A stretch of DNA of 64,000 nt from Lelliottia nimipressuralis (GTDB lineage Bacteria > Pseudomonadota > Gammaproteobacteria > Enterobacterales > Enterobacteriaceae), in NCBI RefSeq assembly GCF_004402045.1, contig NZ_SOMG01000030.1, forward strand, positions 496,001 to 560,000, written 5' to 3'. This document shows positions 35,442-48,900 of the stretch, piece after piece; position 1 is the first letter of the stretch; each line of letters starts with the position of its first letter. A model generated the notes under the pieces. It was given only the letters and a program-made list of their open reading frames with translations, was not told the origin of the DNA and searched no databases. Position numbers and translations under genes: made by a program.

Positions 35442-35534
35442 AATTCAGCACGGTAGCTAAATAAGATATTTGTCTAATTATCTGTACCTCTTTTGGGTAT
35501 TTGCTTGAGTATCACTCAGAGTCAGGGAGATAAC

Positions 35535-36872
35535 ATGACGATATTACGAAAGCCTATGTTACGCCGATTTACAGCAGCACTGGCATTCATTTCATTAGCC
35601 ATAAATTCGGCGTACGCCAATAGTCATCAGGTGGGTATTGCTCCGGTGGCAACCACAACCTTAAAAGAAAGTATTCTTTTTGCTATCGATCGCGATCCGT
35701 CAATTAGTCAGCAGGCCGCGCAATTAGGTATTGGCCAGGCACAAATAGATGAAGCGCGCAGCGGCTGGATGCCGCAAATATCGTTGAACGGGAGTACAGG
35801 GCACAGCCAGACCACCGATTCCAGCGGGTCACTGAAGAATTCAGCCGCCTGGGGGCTGAGCCTGACGCAGTTGCTGTACGATTTTGGCAAAACCAATAAC
35901 AGCATCAGCCAGTCTTCCGCCCAGCGTGATAGCTACCGCTACCAGTTGATGGGCACGCTTTCGAACGTGGCGGAAAAAACGGCGCTGAGCTATGTAGAGG
36001 TCAAACGCTATTCCGATCTGCTGCAGGCGGCAATTGATAACGTGCAGGCGCTCAAAAACGTCGAGCAGCTGGCAAAGCTGCGCGCAGACGCGGGCGTGAG
36101 TTCCACCTCCGATGAGCTGCAGACCCGCACGCGTATTGCCGGCATGCAGGCGACGGTCGCGCAGTATAACGCCGCCTTAAACAGCGCGCGCGCAAGGCTT
36201 GCGGTATTAACGGGGATGCAGGCAGAAGCCTTTTCGCCAGTGCCTGCGAACCTCGCGGTTGAGCCAGATTCTCTCAACCGTATTGATTATTCGTTAATAC
36301 CGTCGGTGATGGCCGCGCAGAATATGGAACGTTCGGCTCAATATGGCGTGGAAACGGCGAAGTCCCAGCACTGGCCGACGTTAAGCCTGAAAGGGGGACG
36401 CACCCGTTATGAATCGGATAACCGTTCATACTGGGACGACCAGATACAGCTCAATATTGATGCTCCGCTGTATCAGGGGGGCGCGGTTTCCGCTCGCGTT
36501 CGGCAGGCGGAAGGCACACGGGCCATGGCCTCCTCTCAGGTCGATCAGGCGCGTTTCGATGTCCTGCAAAAAGCCTCCGTCGCGCAGGCTGACTGGACCG
36601 GCGCACGGGGAAGAATGGAAGCCGGGAAGCAACAGCTGGAAAATGCTTTGCGCGCCCGCGATGTTTATAAAAATGAATACACCCTGAGCAAGCGGAGCAT
36701 TAACGATCTGCTCAGCGTTGAGCAGGATGTCTGGCAGGCCACATCAGCGAAAATAATCGCTGAGTATGATGGCTGGAGTTCGGCAATTAATTATGCTTCC
36801 GCGGTTGATAATTTAATGCCGCTTATTGGAATAGAGAAAAACGCTGCCGCAAAATTACCTGACTTGAGCTAA
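35535..36872 (+). CDS. TolC-like outer-membrane protein of type I adhesin secretion
   Basis: 445 residues in the TolC/LapE family. A signal peptide runs to about residue 29 (ALAFISLAINSAYA, cleavage before NSHQ). The two OEP repeats follow, with Ala/Gln-rich coiled-coil helices (SSTSDELQTRTRIAGMQATV; GAVSARVRQAEGTRAM) and DAPLYQGGAV. It lacks a lipobox, unlike the efflux OMF at 25985. I use the ATG at 35535 with GGGAG six bases upstream. First gene of the adhesin operon; it forms the outer-membrane exit for the giant adhesin. Confidence 0.92.
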   Translation: MTILRKPMLRRFTAALAFISLAINSAYANSHQVGIAPVATTTLKESILFAIDRDPSISQQAAQLGIGQAQIDEARSGWMPQISLNGSTGHSQTTDSSGSLKNSAAWGLSLTQLLYDFGKTNNSISQSSAQRDSYRYQLMGTLSNVAEKTALSYVEVKRYSDLLQAAIDNVQALKNVEQLAKLRADAGVSSTSDELQTRTRIAGMQATVAQYNAALNSARARLAVLTGMQAEAFSPVPANLAVEPDSLNRIDYSLIPSVMAAQNMERSAQYGVETAKSQHWPTLSLKGGRTRYESDNRSYWDDQIQLNIDAPLYQGGAVSARVRQAEGTRAMASSQVDQARFDVLQKASVAQADWTGARGRMEAGKQQLENALRARDVYKNEYTLSKRSINDLLSVEQDVWQATSAKIIAEYDGWSSAINYASAVDNLMPLIGIEKNAAAKLPDLS

Positions 36873-36878
36873 AAAAGA

Positions 36879-36894
36879 TGCGCAGTGTTGCGCA
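36879..36894 (+). terminator. Hairpin after the TolC-like gene (possible attenuator)
   Basis: TGCGCA-GTGT-TGCGCA followed by AAAAATA. It sits 6 bp after the stop in the 120 bp gap before the adhesin. It lacks a T tract, so it may be an mRNA-end structure rather than a full terminator. Confidence 0.3.
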
Positions 36895-36992
36895 AAAATA
36901 AGTCTTAATATAATGGGTGTTTTTTCCCAGGGATAGCTACATCCATCTGGTGGTCATATCCACAGGAATCCTTACACCTGCAAGGAGAAGAA

Positions 36993-39900
36993 ATGAGTAA
37001 CGTAAAAATTGTTGATGTCATCATTCGCAAAACGGCAGAGAAAACGAAATTAACCGGCGAAGGAAATCTGTCGGTCTCTATTTCATCGCCGAGTGTGATT
37101 GAAATCCAGGGTTCTGCTCTGGATGTTGCGCGTTATGTCCGCCAGGGTAAAGACCTCCTCATTTATATGAAAGATGGCAGCGTTATTCGCTGCAATAACT
37201 ATTTTGTCGAAGATCCTGAAACGCATAATCAGTCAGAACTGGTGTTCAACGACAGTCAGGAACTGACACATATTTCTTTTGCCGATGCCGGGGAAGCGTC
37301 AGGCGTTGCAGTTACCGAGTTAACCGCGCAGGCCACACCGATTAATAGCATTCAACCTTTCCTCGAGCAGGAAAGTGTTCTAAGCGACGCGCCGTGGGGC
37401 TGGATTGCGGGGGCTGCGTTAGGCGGCGGTGCCATCGGGGCATTGCTGGCAAACGGCGGTGACGGCGAAACTAAAACAAAAGTCATTGATAATACCAAAG
37501 AAGTTGAAAGCGCCACGCCGACCTTCTTGCTGTCGGATAAAGCGGGTGACAAGCAGGGCGTGCTAAGTGCAAACGAGATCACGGACGACAGCAACCCAAC
37601 CTTTAGCGGTACCGGTCAGCCGGGTGCGACCATCCAGATCAAAGATAGCAGCGGCAGCACCATTGCCAGCACCATGGTCGGTAAAGACGGCACGTGGACG
37701 GTAATATTACCGACCCAGACGGACGGGGAGCACACCTGGTCGGTTGTGCAGCTCGACGGCAGTAAAACCACCTCTGCGGGCAGTATCACCGTGACGGTCT
37801 CTACCGCCGATGCCGCTATTACGCTGGCCACCACGGCGGGCGATAACGTGCTGAACGCCAGCGAGCAATCCGCGGGCTTTACGCTTTCCGGTGCCAGCAA
37901 AAATCTGGCGCAGGGTACCGAACTCACCGTGACGCTGAATGGCAAAACCTACACGGCTGAAGTCGGGGCAGACGGCGCGTGGCACGTTAACGTGCCTGCG
38001 GCAGACGCGCAGGCGCTGGGCGACGGTACCTGGACGGTTAACGTGAGCGGTAAAGACGCGGCGGGTAACACCGTTAGCGGAAGCCAGACGATTGGCGTGG
38101 ATACCACCGCGCCAACCCTCTCTGTCGATACCCTCGCACAGGACAACATCATTAATGCGGCTGAGCACAATCAGCCGCTGACCCTGACCGGTAAAACGAA
38201 TGCGGAAGCCGGTCAGATCGTCACGGTCACCCTGAACGGTAAAAACTATAACGCTACGGTGGGCAGCGACGGCACCTGGTCCGTCACGCTTGCAGCGAGC
38301 GACGTGCAGGCGCTCAATGAGGGTAATCAGACCCTGACGGTTAACGTTAGCGACAAAGCGGGCAACGGCGCGTCCGTGACGGCAGATTTCACGGTGGATA
38401 CCGCGGCGCCTGTCGTCACCATCCATACCGTGGCGGGCGACGATATCCTCAATATCAGCGAGCAGGGCCAGGCGCACATTATTTCCGGCCAGGCGAGCGG
38501 TGCCGCCGCGGGCGATGTGGTCACCGTGACTCTTGGCGGCCAGACCTTCACCGGCGTGGTGCTGGCGGACGGCAGCTGGAACGTCGGCGTTCCGGCGTCC
38601 GTACTGGGCGCGCTGGGTGAAGGCAACCACACGCTTTCGGTTTCCGTCACTGACGCGGCAGGCAACACCGGCAGCGCCACGCACGGCATTACGCTGAGTG
38701 GACACCCGCCAGAATTTACGATTGACGCCATCAGCCAGGATAACGTGCTTAATGCCCAGGAGGCGATGCAGCCCCTGAGCCTGACCGGCACCAGCAACCT
38801 GCCGGACGGCACCTCCATCACCGTGACGCTGAACAACGTCACCTATCAGGCCACCGTCGAAAACGGTATCTGGGCGGTCCAGGTGCCGGTTTCTGACGTG
38901 CTGAATCTGGCGAACACGCTTTATACCGTCAGCGTCAGCGGTACCGACAGCGTGGGTAACAGCGGTTCTGCCGAAGCGAATCTGCTGGTGGATACCGTCC
39001 TTCCGCAGGTCATTATCAATATGTTTGCGGGCGATAACCTGGTCAATAACGCCGAATCGGGCGTCGATCAAACCCTCAGCGGTCGCGTTACCGGCGCGGC
39101 GGCGGGCGATACCGTCTCCATCACCGCAGGCGGCAAGAGCTACACCGCAACGGTTGGCAGCGATCTGACCTGGAGCGTGAAAATCCCGTCAGCGGATCTC
39201 CAGGCGTTCGGCGACGGTGATTTAACCTTTACGGCCTCCGTGACCAACGGGCACGGCAATACCGGCACCGGCGAGCGTGATATCAATATCAACGCGGAGC
39301 TGCCGGGTCTTCGCGTGAACACCATTTCCGGCGATGACGTGATCAACGCGATCGAACAGCAGCAGGATCTGAGCGTCACTGGCTCCAGTACTCATCTGGC
39401 CGCGGGCACGCAGATTGTCGTCACCATCAACAACGTTGAGTACGTTACCGCGGTTAACGCCAGCGGCAACTGGCAGATCGGCGTTCCGGCGGCGGACCTG
39501 CAGGCCTGGACGGCGGGGGGCATGACGGTAAGCGTCAGCGCGGTAGATGCCTGGGGCAATACCGTTGCGGCTGAACACCCGATTGAACTCGATCTGAACG
39601 CCGTGGCGGTCACCATTGATACCGTCTCCGGCGACGACCTGCTGAATGCGGCAGAAAAAGGCGATGATTTAACCCTTTCCGGCCAGACGCAGGGCGTGGA
39701 AGCGGGACAGACCGTGGTGGTGAAATTCGCTGACCAGACCTTTACCGCGCAGGTGCAGCAGGATGGCTCCTGGAGCCTGACCGTACCCGCCAGCGCCATG
39801 GAAACTCTGTTCGACGGGCGCGCGCAGGTGAGCGTCAGCGTCACTAACGTCAGCGGAAACAGTGCCGACGCGTCGCGCGTGGTCACGGTGGATACACAGC

Positions 39901-42900
39901 CGCCGGCGATTACGCTCGATAACCTGACCGCCGACAACATCATCAATGCGGCTGAAGCGCAGCAGGATTTACTGTTAAGCGGCAGCAGCAGTGCGGAACC
40001 CGGCCAGACGGTCACCGTGACGCTGAACGGCAAAACGTATCAGACCACGGTCCAGACGGACGGTACCTGGCAGCTGAGCGTCCCGGCGGCAGACGTCGGT
40101 GCCCTGACGGATGGCATCGTTACCGTGACGGCAACCGTGAGCGACGTGGCGGGCAACACCAGCAGCGCGGACCGCGTGGGTCTGGTAGATGCGACCGTCC
40201 CGCAGGTGACCATTAACGATTTTGTCACTGACACCAACACCGTTAACCAGCTCGCCCATTCACAGGCGCAGATCCTGAGCGGCTCCGTCACCGGTGCGGC
40301 GGCGGGCGATCGGGTGACCGTCACCATTAACAGCGTCGATTACACCACCGTGGTGGATGCGGCGGGGAACTGGAGCCTTGGCCTGCCGGCGTCTGTCGTG
40401 CAGGGTCTGGCGGACGGCACCTGGACAATCGACGTCTCCGTTACCGACAGGTCCGGTAATACCGGAAGCAGTTCACTGGATGTGGTGGTAAATACCGTGA
40501 CGCCTGTTATCGGTATTAACACGCTGGCAGCGGACGACGTGATTAACGCTACCGAGAAGGGCGAAGATCTGCTGCTCTCCGGCACCAGCAACCAGCCGGA
40601 AGGCACGACCATTACGGTGACCCTGAACGGCATTCACTACGCGGCCACCGCTGACGCCAGCGGTAACTGGAGCGTGACCGTACCGGCCTCGGCCGTAAGC
40701 GCCCTTGGAGAAGCCCATTACACCGTGACGGCGAGCGTCACGGATAACGTCGGCAACAGCGCTTCAACCTCACACGATGTGCTGGTGGACAGCTCGTTGC
40801 CGGTGGTGACGATCGGCACGCTGGCGGGCGACAATATCGTTAACGCAGCGGAAGTGGCGGCAGGGCAAACCCTGACCGGTAAGGTGACGAACGCGGCGTC
40901 AGGTGACACTGTCACTATTATCCTTGGCGGCCAGTCGTACACCGCTATCGTGCAGGACGATCTGACCTGGAGCCTGCCGTTAAGCGAGACCCAGCTGACC
41001 GCGCTCGGCAACGGCGACCTCACCGTATCCGCCAGCGTGACCAACGGCCACGGCAATACCGGCTCTTCTTCTCTCGACTTCAGCATTGACGCCCAGCTCC
41101 CGGGACTGCGTATTGATACCGTCGCAGGTGATGACGTGATTAACGTCATCGAACACGCTCAGAACCTGATTGTGTCCGGTACCAGCACCGATCTGGCGGC
41201 GGGCAGCACCGTGACCGTGACCATCAACGGCAAAGCCTATTCGGCGACGGTACTGGCGGACGGCACCTGGCAGGCGGCGGTACCGGCGGCCGATGTGTCC
41301 CAGTGGGCGGACGGTTCACTCACCATTAGCGCCAGCGCGCAGGACGCTTCCGGCAACCCGGTGACCATCGGCACCGTCGTGGACGTCGATCTCGCGCCTG
41401 TCGCCATCACCATCAGCAGCGTGACCGACGATAACGTGCTCAACGCGGCGGAAAAAGGCCAGGATCTGGTACTTTCCGGCACCACCTCCAACGTTGAAGC
41501 GGGTCAGACCGTGAGCATCTCTTTCGCGGGTAAAACCTACACCACGACGGTGGATACCAACGGCGACTGGACCTGGACCGTACCGTCAGCCGATTTGAGC
41601 GGCCTGAAAGACGGCGATGCCAGCGTGCAGGTAAACGTCATCAATGTGAACGGCAACGCGGCGTCTTCGGCGCAGGAATTCAGCGTCGATACCACCGCGC
41701 CGACGGTGACTATCAACACCATCAGCCATGACAATATGCTGAACGCTGCAGAGGCGGCGCAGGATCTGACCCTGAGCGGCACCTCTACTGCCGAAGCAGG
41801 CCAGACGGTCACCGTGACCTTCAACGGCAATCAGTACACCGCGCAGGTGCAGGCGGACGGCCGCTGGACGCTCGACGTTCCGGCGGCGGATATGGCAGGC
41901 ATCACCGACGGCAGCGCGGCGGTAACGGCGACCGTGTCCGATAAGGCAGGCAACCCGGCCAGCGCGGGCTCCTCGGTGCTGGTCGACACCACCGTACCGC
42001 AGATTTCGTTTAACATCGTTGCGGGTGACGACGTCATCAATATTGCCGAGCACGGCCAGGCGCTGATCGTCTCCGGTAAGGTCACGGGCGCGCAGGCGGG
42101 CGACGTGATTACCGTGACCCTGAACGGTAAAGACTACACCGCCATGCTGGACGCGTCCGGCAACTGGAGCGTGGGCGTTCCGGCGACGGACGTGGGCGCG
42201 CTGGTTAACGGCGACCAGACGATTTCCGCGACACTCACCGATAAAGCCGGTAACAGTACCACCGCGACGCACGAGTTTGACGTCTCCCTGACCGCGCCGG
42301 TGGTTGCCATCAATACCCTGGCGGTTGACGACGTGATCAACGCGACCGAGAAAGGCCAGGATCTGCTGGTGTCCGGCACCAGCAACCAGCCGGACGGAAC
42401 CACCATTACGGTGACCCTGAACGGTATCAGCTATACGGCCACCACCGACGCCAGCGGTAGCTGGAGCATCACCGTTCCGGCAGCAAACGTTTCTGCGCTG
42501 GGCGAAGCAAGCTACGTGGTGACGGCGAGCGTAACCGACACTGCAGGCAACAGCGCGAGCACCGGCCACAGCGTGCTGGTCGACAGCGCGCTGCCGCAGC
42601 TCACCATCAACCCTGTCGCCATGGACGATGTCATTAACGCAGCGGAAGTGGCTGCCGGGCAGACCCTGAGCGGCAAAGTGAGCGGCGCGGCGAGTGGTGA
42701 CACCGTCACTGTTTCAATCGGCGGCAATACGTACACTGGCATCGTTCAGGACGATCTGAGCTGGTCGGTCAACGTGCCGTCCACGGTCTTAACCGCCATC
42801 GGTAACGGCGAACTGACGGTGTCAGCCAGCGTCACCAACGGCCACGGCAACACCGGAACGGGCGAGCGCGACATCACTATTGACGCCAGCCTGCCGGGCC

Positions 42901-45900
42901 TGCGCGTCGATACCGTGGCGGGCGACGATGTCATCAACAGCATTGAGCACGCTCAGAACCTGATTATCACCGGCTCCAGCGAAGGCCTGGCATCGGGCGC
43001 GGCGTTAACCGTGACCGTCAACGGCAAAACCTACGCGGCTACCGTGCTGGCGGACGGTACATGGACGGCGGCCATTCCGGCAGCAGACGTCAGCGCGCTG
43101 AATGCGGGCACGATCGCCGTGACCGTAGAAGGCCAGAGCGCGGCGGGTAATCCGGTTTCCATCAGCCATGACGTGAAGGTGGATCTGGCGGCAGTCGCCA
43201 TCAGCATTGACCCGATTGCTTCGGACGACGTGATCAACGCGGCGGAGAAAGGCGCGGACCTGGTGCTGTCCGGCTCGACCACCAACGTGGAAGAAAACCA
43301 GACCGTTACCATCACCTTCGGCGGCAAGTCGTACACCGCGACGGTGGATGCCAGCGGCAACTGGACGGCGACCGTACCGTCTGCCGATTTAGGCAGCCTG
43401 AAAGACGGCGATGCCAGCGTGCAGGTGAGCGTCACCAACGTGAACGGCAACAGCGCGTCGGCAGGCCGCGAGTACAGCGTGGACGCCACCGCGCCGACGG
43501 TATCTATTGAAATTGTCAGCGACAACAACATCATCAATGCGGCCGAAGCGCAGCAGGATCTGGTCGTTAACGGCGTGACCAACGCCGAAGCGGGCCAGAC
43601 CGTCACCGTAACGCTGAACGGCGTGGACTACACTACTACCGTACAGGCGAACGGCAGCTGGAGCGTGACCGTGCCGTCTGCGGATCTGAGCGGTATTACC
43701 GACGGCAACTACACCATCAGCGCCGCCGTATCTGATAAGGCGGGCAACCCGGCCTCAGCGGATCGCGACGTGCTGGTCGATACCACCGTCCCGCAGCTGA
43801 CCATCCACACCGTTTCCGACGACGATGTGATCAACAGCGCCGAGCATGCGCAGGCTTTGATCGTCACGGGTTCCGTGACCGGTGCGGCGGCGGGTGACGT
43901 GGTCACCGTCACCCTCAACGGCAAATCCTACACCGCCACCCTGGATGCCTCAGGCAACTGGAGCGTGGGCGTGCCTGCGGCGGACGTCACCGCGCTGGCC
44001 GCCGGGGATTACACCATTACCGCGGCGCTGACCGATAAAGCGGGCAACAGCAACAGCGCCACGCACGGCGTGGAGGTGAACCTGACCGCGCCGGTGCTGA
44101 CCATTGACACCGTTTCCGGTGACGATGTGATCAACAACAGCGAGAAAACCCAGGATCTGACGATCTCCGGTACGGCCTCCGGCCTGGCGACAGGCGCGCT
44201 GGTGACCGTGATGCTGAACGGCAAAGCGTACAGCGCGATGGTCGATAGCAACGGGAAATGGACGACTACCGTTCCGGCGGATCAGGTGAGCCAGCTGGGT
44301 GAAGCGTTGTACACCGTTACCGCATCGGCAACGGACAGCGTCGGCAACAATACCAGCACGTCACACACCGTGAACGTGGAATCCGTTCTGCCGGGCGTGA
44401 TTATCAACACCATTGCAGGTGACGACGTCATTAACGCGGCGGAGCTGGCAGCCGGGCAGACCATCAGCGGTAAGGTGGTGAATGCCGAAGCGGGCAACAC
44501 CGTGACCGTGACGATTGGCGGTAACAGCTACACCGAAACGGTGCAGAGCGATCTCACCTGGTCCGTTAACGTGCCGGAATCAGTGCTGACCGCGCTGGGC
44601 AACGGCGATTTGACCGTGTCAGCCATCGTCACGAACGGCGTGGGCAATAGCGGAACGGGCGAGCGCGAAATCGTTATAGACGCTAACCTGCCGGGCCTGC
44701 GCGTGGATACCGTGGCGGGTGATGACGTGATCAACAGCATTGAACACGGGCAGAACCTGATTATCACCGGCACCAGCGACGGGCTGGCGGCGGGCGCGGC
44801 GCTGACCGTGACCGTAAACGGCAAAACCTATCCGGCGACCGTGCTGGCGGACGGCACCTGGAGCGCCGCGATCCCGGCAGCAGACGTTGGCGCACTGAGT
44901 GCAGGCACGGTTTCAGTAACCGTTGCGGGCCAGAGCAGCGCCGGTAACCCGGTTTCCATCAGCCACGATGTGACGGTGGATCTGGCGAGCGTTGCCATCA
45001 GCATTGACGCCATCGCCACCGATGACGTGATTAACGCGGCCGAGAAGGGCGCGGATCTGGTGCTCTCCGGCACCACCTCGAACGTGGAAGCAAACCAGAC
45101 CGTTACCCTTACCTTCGGCGGCAAGAGTTACACCGCCACGGTGGACGCTGACGGTAAATGGACCGCCACGGTGCCTGCGGCCGATCTGGCGGGTCTGAAA
45201 GACGGCGACGCCAGCGTGCAGGTGAGCGTCAGCAACGTGAACGGCAACAGCGCCTCGGCGGGCCGCGAGTACAGCGTGGATGCGACCGCACCGTCCGTGA
45301 CCATCAATACTCTGGCGACCGACGACATTCTGAATGCCACCGAAGCGAAGAGCGATCTGGCCGTTTCCGGTACCAGCACCGCAGAAGCGGGCCAGACGGT
45401 CACCGTATCGTTGAATGGCAAAGACTACACCACAACCGTCAGCGCAGACGGCAGCTGGACGCTGAACGTTCCGGCGGCGGATCTGGCTGGATTAACCGAC
45501 GGCAGCGTGACCGTTACCGCATCGGTCAGCGATAAAGCGGGTAACCCGGCGTCCGTGGATCACAACCTGGCGGTAGATATCACCGCGCCTGCGGTGACTA
45601 TCAATACCGTTGCGGGCGACGATGTCATTAACATCGCAGAACACGGCCAGGCGCAAATCATCAGCGGTACCGCCACCGGCGCGGCAGCGGGCGATAAGGT
45701 CACCGTCACGATTGGCGGCCAGACTTACACCACCGTGCTGGACGCGGCGGGGAACTGGAGCGTCGGCGTACCGGCGAATGTGATTTCCGGCCTCAGCGAC
45801 GGCACCGTGACCGTTACTGCGTCAGTCACTGACGCGGCGGGCAATACCGGTACCGGCAGCCATGACGTGACCGTCGATACCGGCCTGCCATCGGTGAACT

Positions 45901-48900
45901 TCAACGCCATCAGCGATGACAACGTCCTGAACGCGGTTGAAAAAGGTCAGGATCTGAACGTCAGCGGCACCAGCGCCAACCTCGCGGAAGGCACCGTGGT
46001 GACCGTGACCCTGAACGGTAAAAACTACGCGGCCACGACGGCGGCGGACGGTACCTGGAGCCTGACGGTTCCGGCAGCGGATCTGGCCGGTCTCGGTCAG
46101 GCCAATTACACCCTGAACGCGACCGCCACCAACGGCGTGGGCAACAGCGTGAGCAATACCGCGAACCTGCTGGTGGACACCGCGCTGCCGACCGTGACCA
46201 TTAACACCGTGGCGGGCGACAACGTCATCAACGCGGCGGAAGTGGCGGCAGGCCAGACCCTGAGCGGTACCGTGGCGAACGCCGAAGCGGGCAATACCGT
46301 CACCGTCACCATTGGCGGCAACAGCTACACCGCAGCGGTACAGAACGATCTGACCTGGTCCGTGAACGTGCCGTCTGACGTGCTGACCGCGCTGGGCAAC
46401 GGCAGCCTGAGCGTAACGGCGACCGTCACCAACGGCCACGGCAATACAGGCACCGGCGAGCGCGAAATCGCTATCGACGCTAACCTGCCGGGACTGCGCG
46501 TGGACACCGTGGCGGGTGATGACGTGGTCAACTCCATCGAGCACGGGCAGAACCTGATCGTGACCGGCTCCAGCGACGGCCTGATCCCGGGCACCGCGCT
46601 GACCGTGACCGTTAACGGGAAAGACTATTCCGCAACGGTTCTGGCAGACGGCACCTGGAGCGCAGCGGTTCCGGCGGCAGACGTGAGCGCGTGGCCGGAA
46701 GGCACCGTGAAAATCAGCGTTACCGGCGATAGTTCAGCGGGCAACCCGATTACCATCAGCCACGATGTGACGGTGGATCTGGCGACCGTTGCCATCAGCA
46801 TCAACGCCATCGCCACCGACGACGTGATTAACGCGGCGGAGAAGGGCGCGGATCTGGTGCTGTCCGGTGCGACCACCAACGTGGAAGCCGGGCAAACCGT
46901 GACCATCAGCCTGAACGGCAAAATCTATACCGCGACAGTAGACGACAGCGGCAACTGGACCTATACCGTACCGTCTGCGGATCTGGTACACCTTAAGGAT
47001 GGCGACGCCAGCGTGCAGGTGAGCGTCACCAACGTGAACGGTAACAGCGCCTCGGCGGGTCGTGAGTACAGCGTGGATGCAACCGCACCGACCGTGACCA
47101 TCAATACCATTGCCTCGGACGACATCCTGAACGCGACCGAAGCGCAGTCTGACCTGGCGATCTCCGGCACCAGCACCGCCGAGGCGGGCCAGACCGTGAC
47201 CGTGTCGCTGAACGGCAAGGACTACACCGCAACGGTCAGCGCAGACGGCACCTGGACGCTGAGCGTTCCGTCCGCCGATCTGGGTGCACTCGCTGACGGC
47301 AGCGTGACCGTCACTGCAAGCGTGAGCGACAAAGCCGGTAACCCGGCGTCCGTTGACCACAACCTGACGGTGGACGTTACCGTGCCTGCGGTCACCATCA
47401 ACGTCATCGCGGGCGATGACGTGATTAACATCACTGAGCACGCTCAGGCGCAAATCATCAGCGGCATCGCCACCGGCGCGGCAGCGGGCGATAAGGTCAC
47501 CGTCACCATTGGCGGCCAGACTTACACCACCGTGCTGGACGCGGCGGGTAACTGGAGCGTGGGCGTACCGGCGAGCGTCATCTCCGGCCTCAGCGACGGC
47601 ACCGTAACCGTCACTGCGTCAGTCACCGACGCGGCGGGCAATACCGGTACCGGCAGCCATAATGTGACCGTCGATACCGGTCTGCCATCGGTAGCCTTCA
47701 ACGCCATCAGCGGCGATAACGTGCTGAACGCGGTGGAGAAAGGTCAGGATCTGAGCGTCAGCGGCACCAGTGCCAACCTGTCGGAAGGCACCGTGGTGAC
47801 CGTGACCCTCAACGGCAAAAACTACACGGCCACGACGGCGGCGGACGGCACCTGGAGCCTGACCGTTCCGGCAGCGGATCTGGCGGGCCTGGGCGAAGCC
47901 AACTACACCCTGAGCGCAACTGCCATCAACGGCGTGGGCAATAGCGTCAGCAATACGGCGACCCTGCTGGTCGACACCGCGCTGCCGACCGTCACCATCA
48001 ACACCATTGCGGGTGATAACGTCATCAATGCGGCGGAAGTGGCCGCAGGCCAGACCATCAGCGGTAAAGTGGCGAACGCGGAAGCGGGCAATACCGTCAC
48101 CGTCACCCTCGGTGGCAACAGCTACACGGCCAGCGTTCAGGATGATCTGACCTGGTCCGTGAGCGTGCCGGAATCGGTCCTGACCGCGCTGGGCAACGGT
48201 GATTTGACCGTGTCGGCGACCGTCACCAACGGCCACGGCAACGCGGGAACGGGCGAGCGCGAAATCGCTATAGACGCCAGCCTGCCGGGCCTGCGCGTCG
48301 ATACCGTGGCGGGCGACGATGTGATCAACTCCATCGAGCACGGTCAGAACCTGATCGTCACCGGCTCCAGCGACGGGCTGGCGGCGGGCACCACGCTCAC
48401 CGTGACCGTCAATAGCAAAACCTATGCGGCCTCCGTGCTGGCAGACGGCACCTGGAGCGCGGCGATCCCGGCGGCAGACGTCGGGGCCCTGGCAGCAGGT
48501 ACGGTCACCGTGACCGTTGCAGGCCAGAGCGCGGCGGGCAACCCGGTGACCATCAGCCACGATGTCACCGTCGATCTGTCTGCCGTTGCCGTCAGCATCG
48601 ATGCGATTGCCACCGACGACGTGATTAACGCGGCGGAGAAAGGCGCGGATCTGGTGCTGTCCGGCAGCACCTCGAACGTGGAGGAAAACCAGACCGTCAC
48701 CATCACCTTCGGCGGCAAGACTTACACCGCGAAAGTGGATGCCGACGGTAACTGGACGGCCACCGTGCCTTCCGCCGATCTCGCGGGCCTGAAAGACGGC
48801 GATGCCACCGTGCAGGTGAGCGTCACCAACGCGCACGGCAACAGCGCCTCTGCGGGCCGCGAGTACAGCGTGGATGCGACCGCGCCAACCGTGAGCATTG

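Larger units (their letters stand above)
34791..35534 (+). other. AT-rich leader of the adhesin/secretion operon (744 bp)
   Basis: A long non-coding gap, much richer in A and T than its flanks, which suits H-NS silencing and marks the left edge of the adhesin island. It holds three small hairpins (GGGTTT/AAACCC near 35250; CCACA/TGTGG at 35292-35308; GTGG/CCAC at 35314-35327), a TTGACA at about 35122 without a clear -10, the shared 16 bp motif (35163-35178) and a tiny frame of repeated ATG codons (35406-35441). A 71-codon frame on the minus strand looks spurious. Confidence 0.6.
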
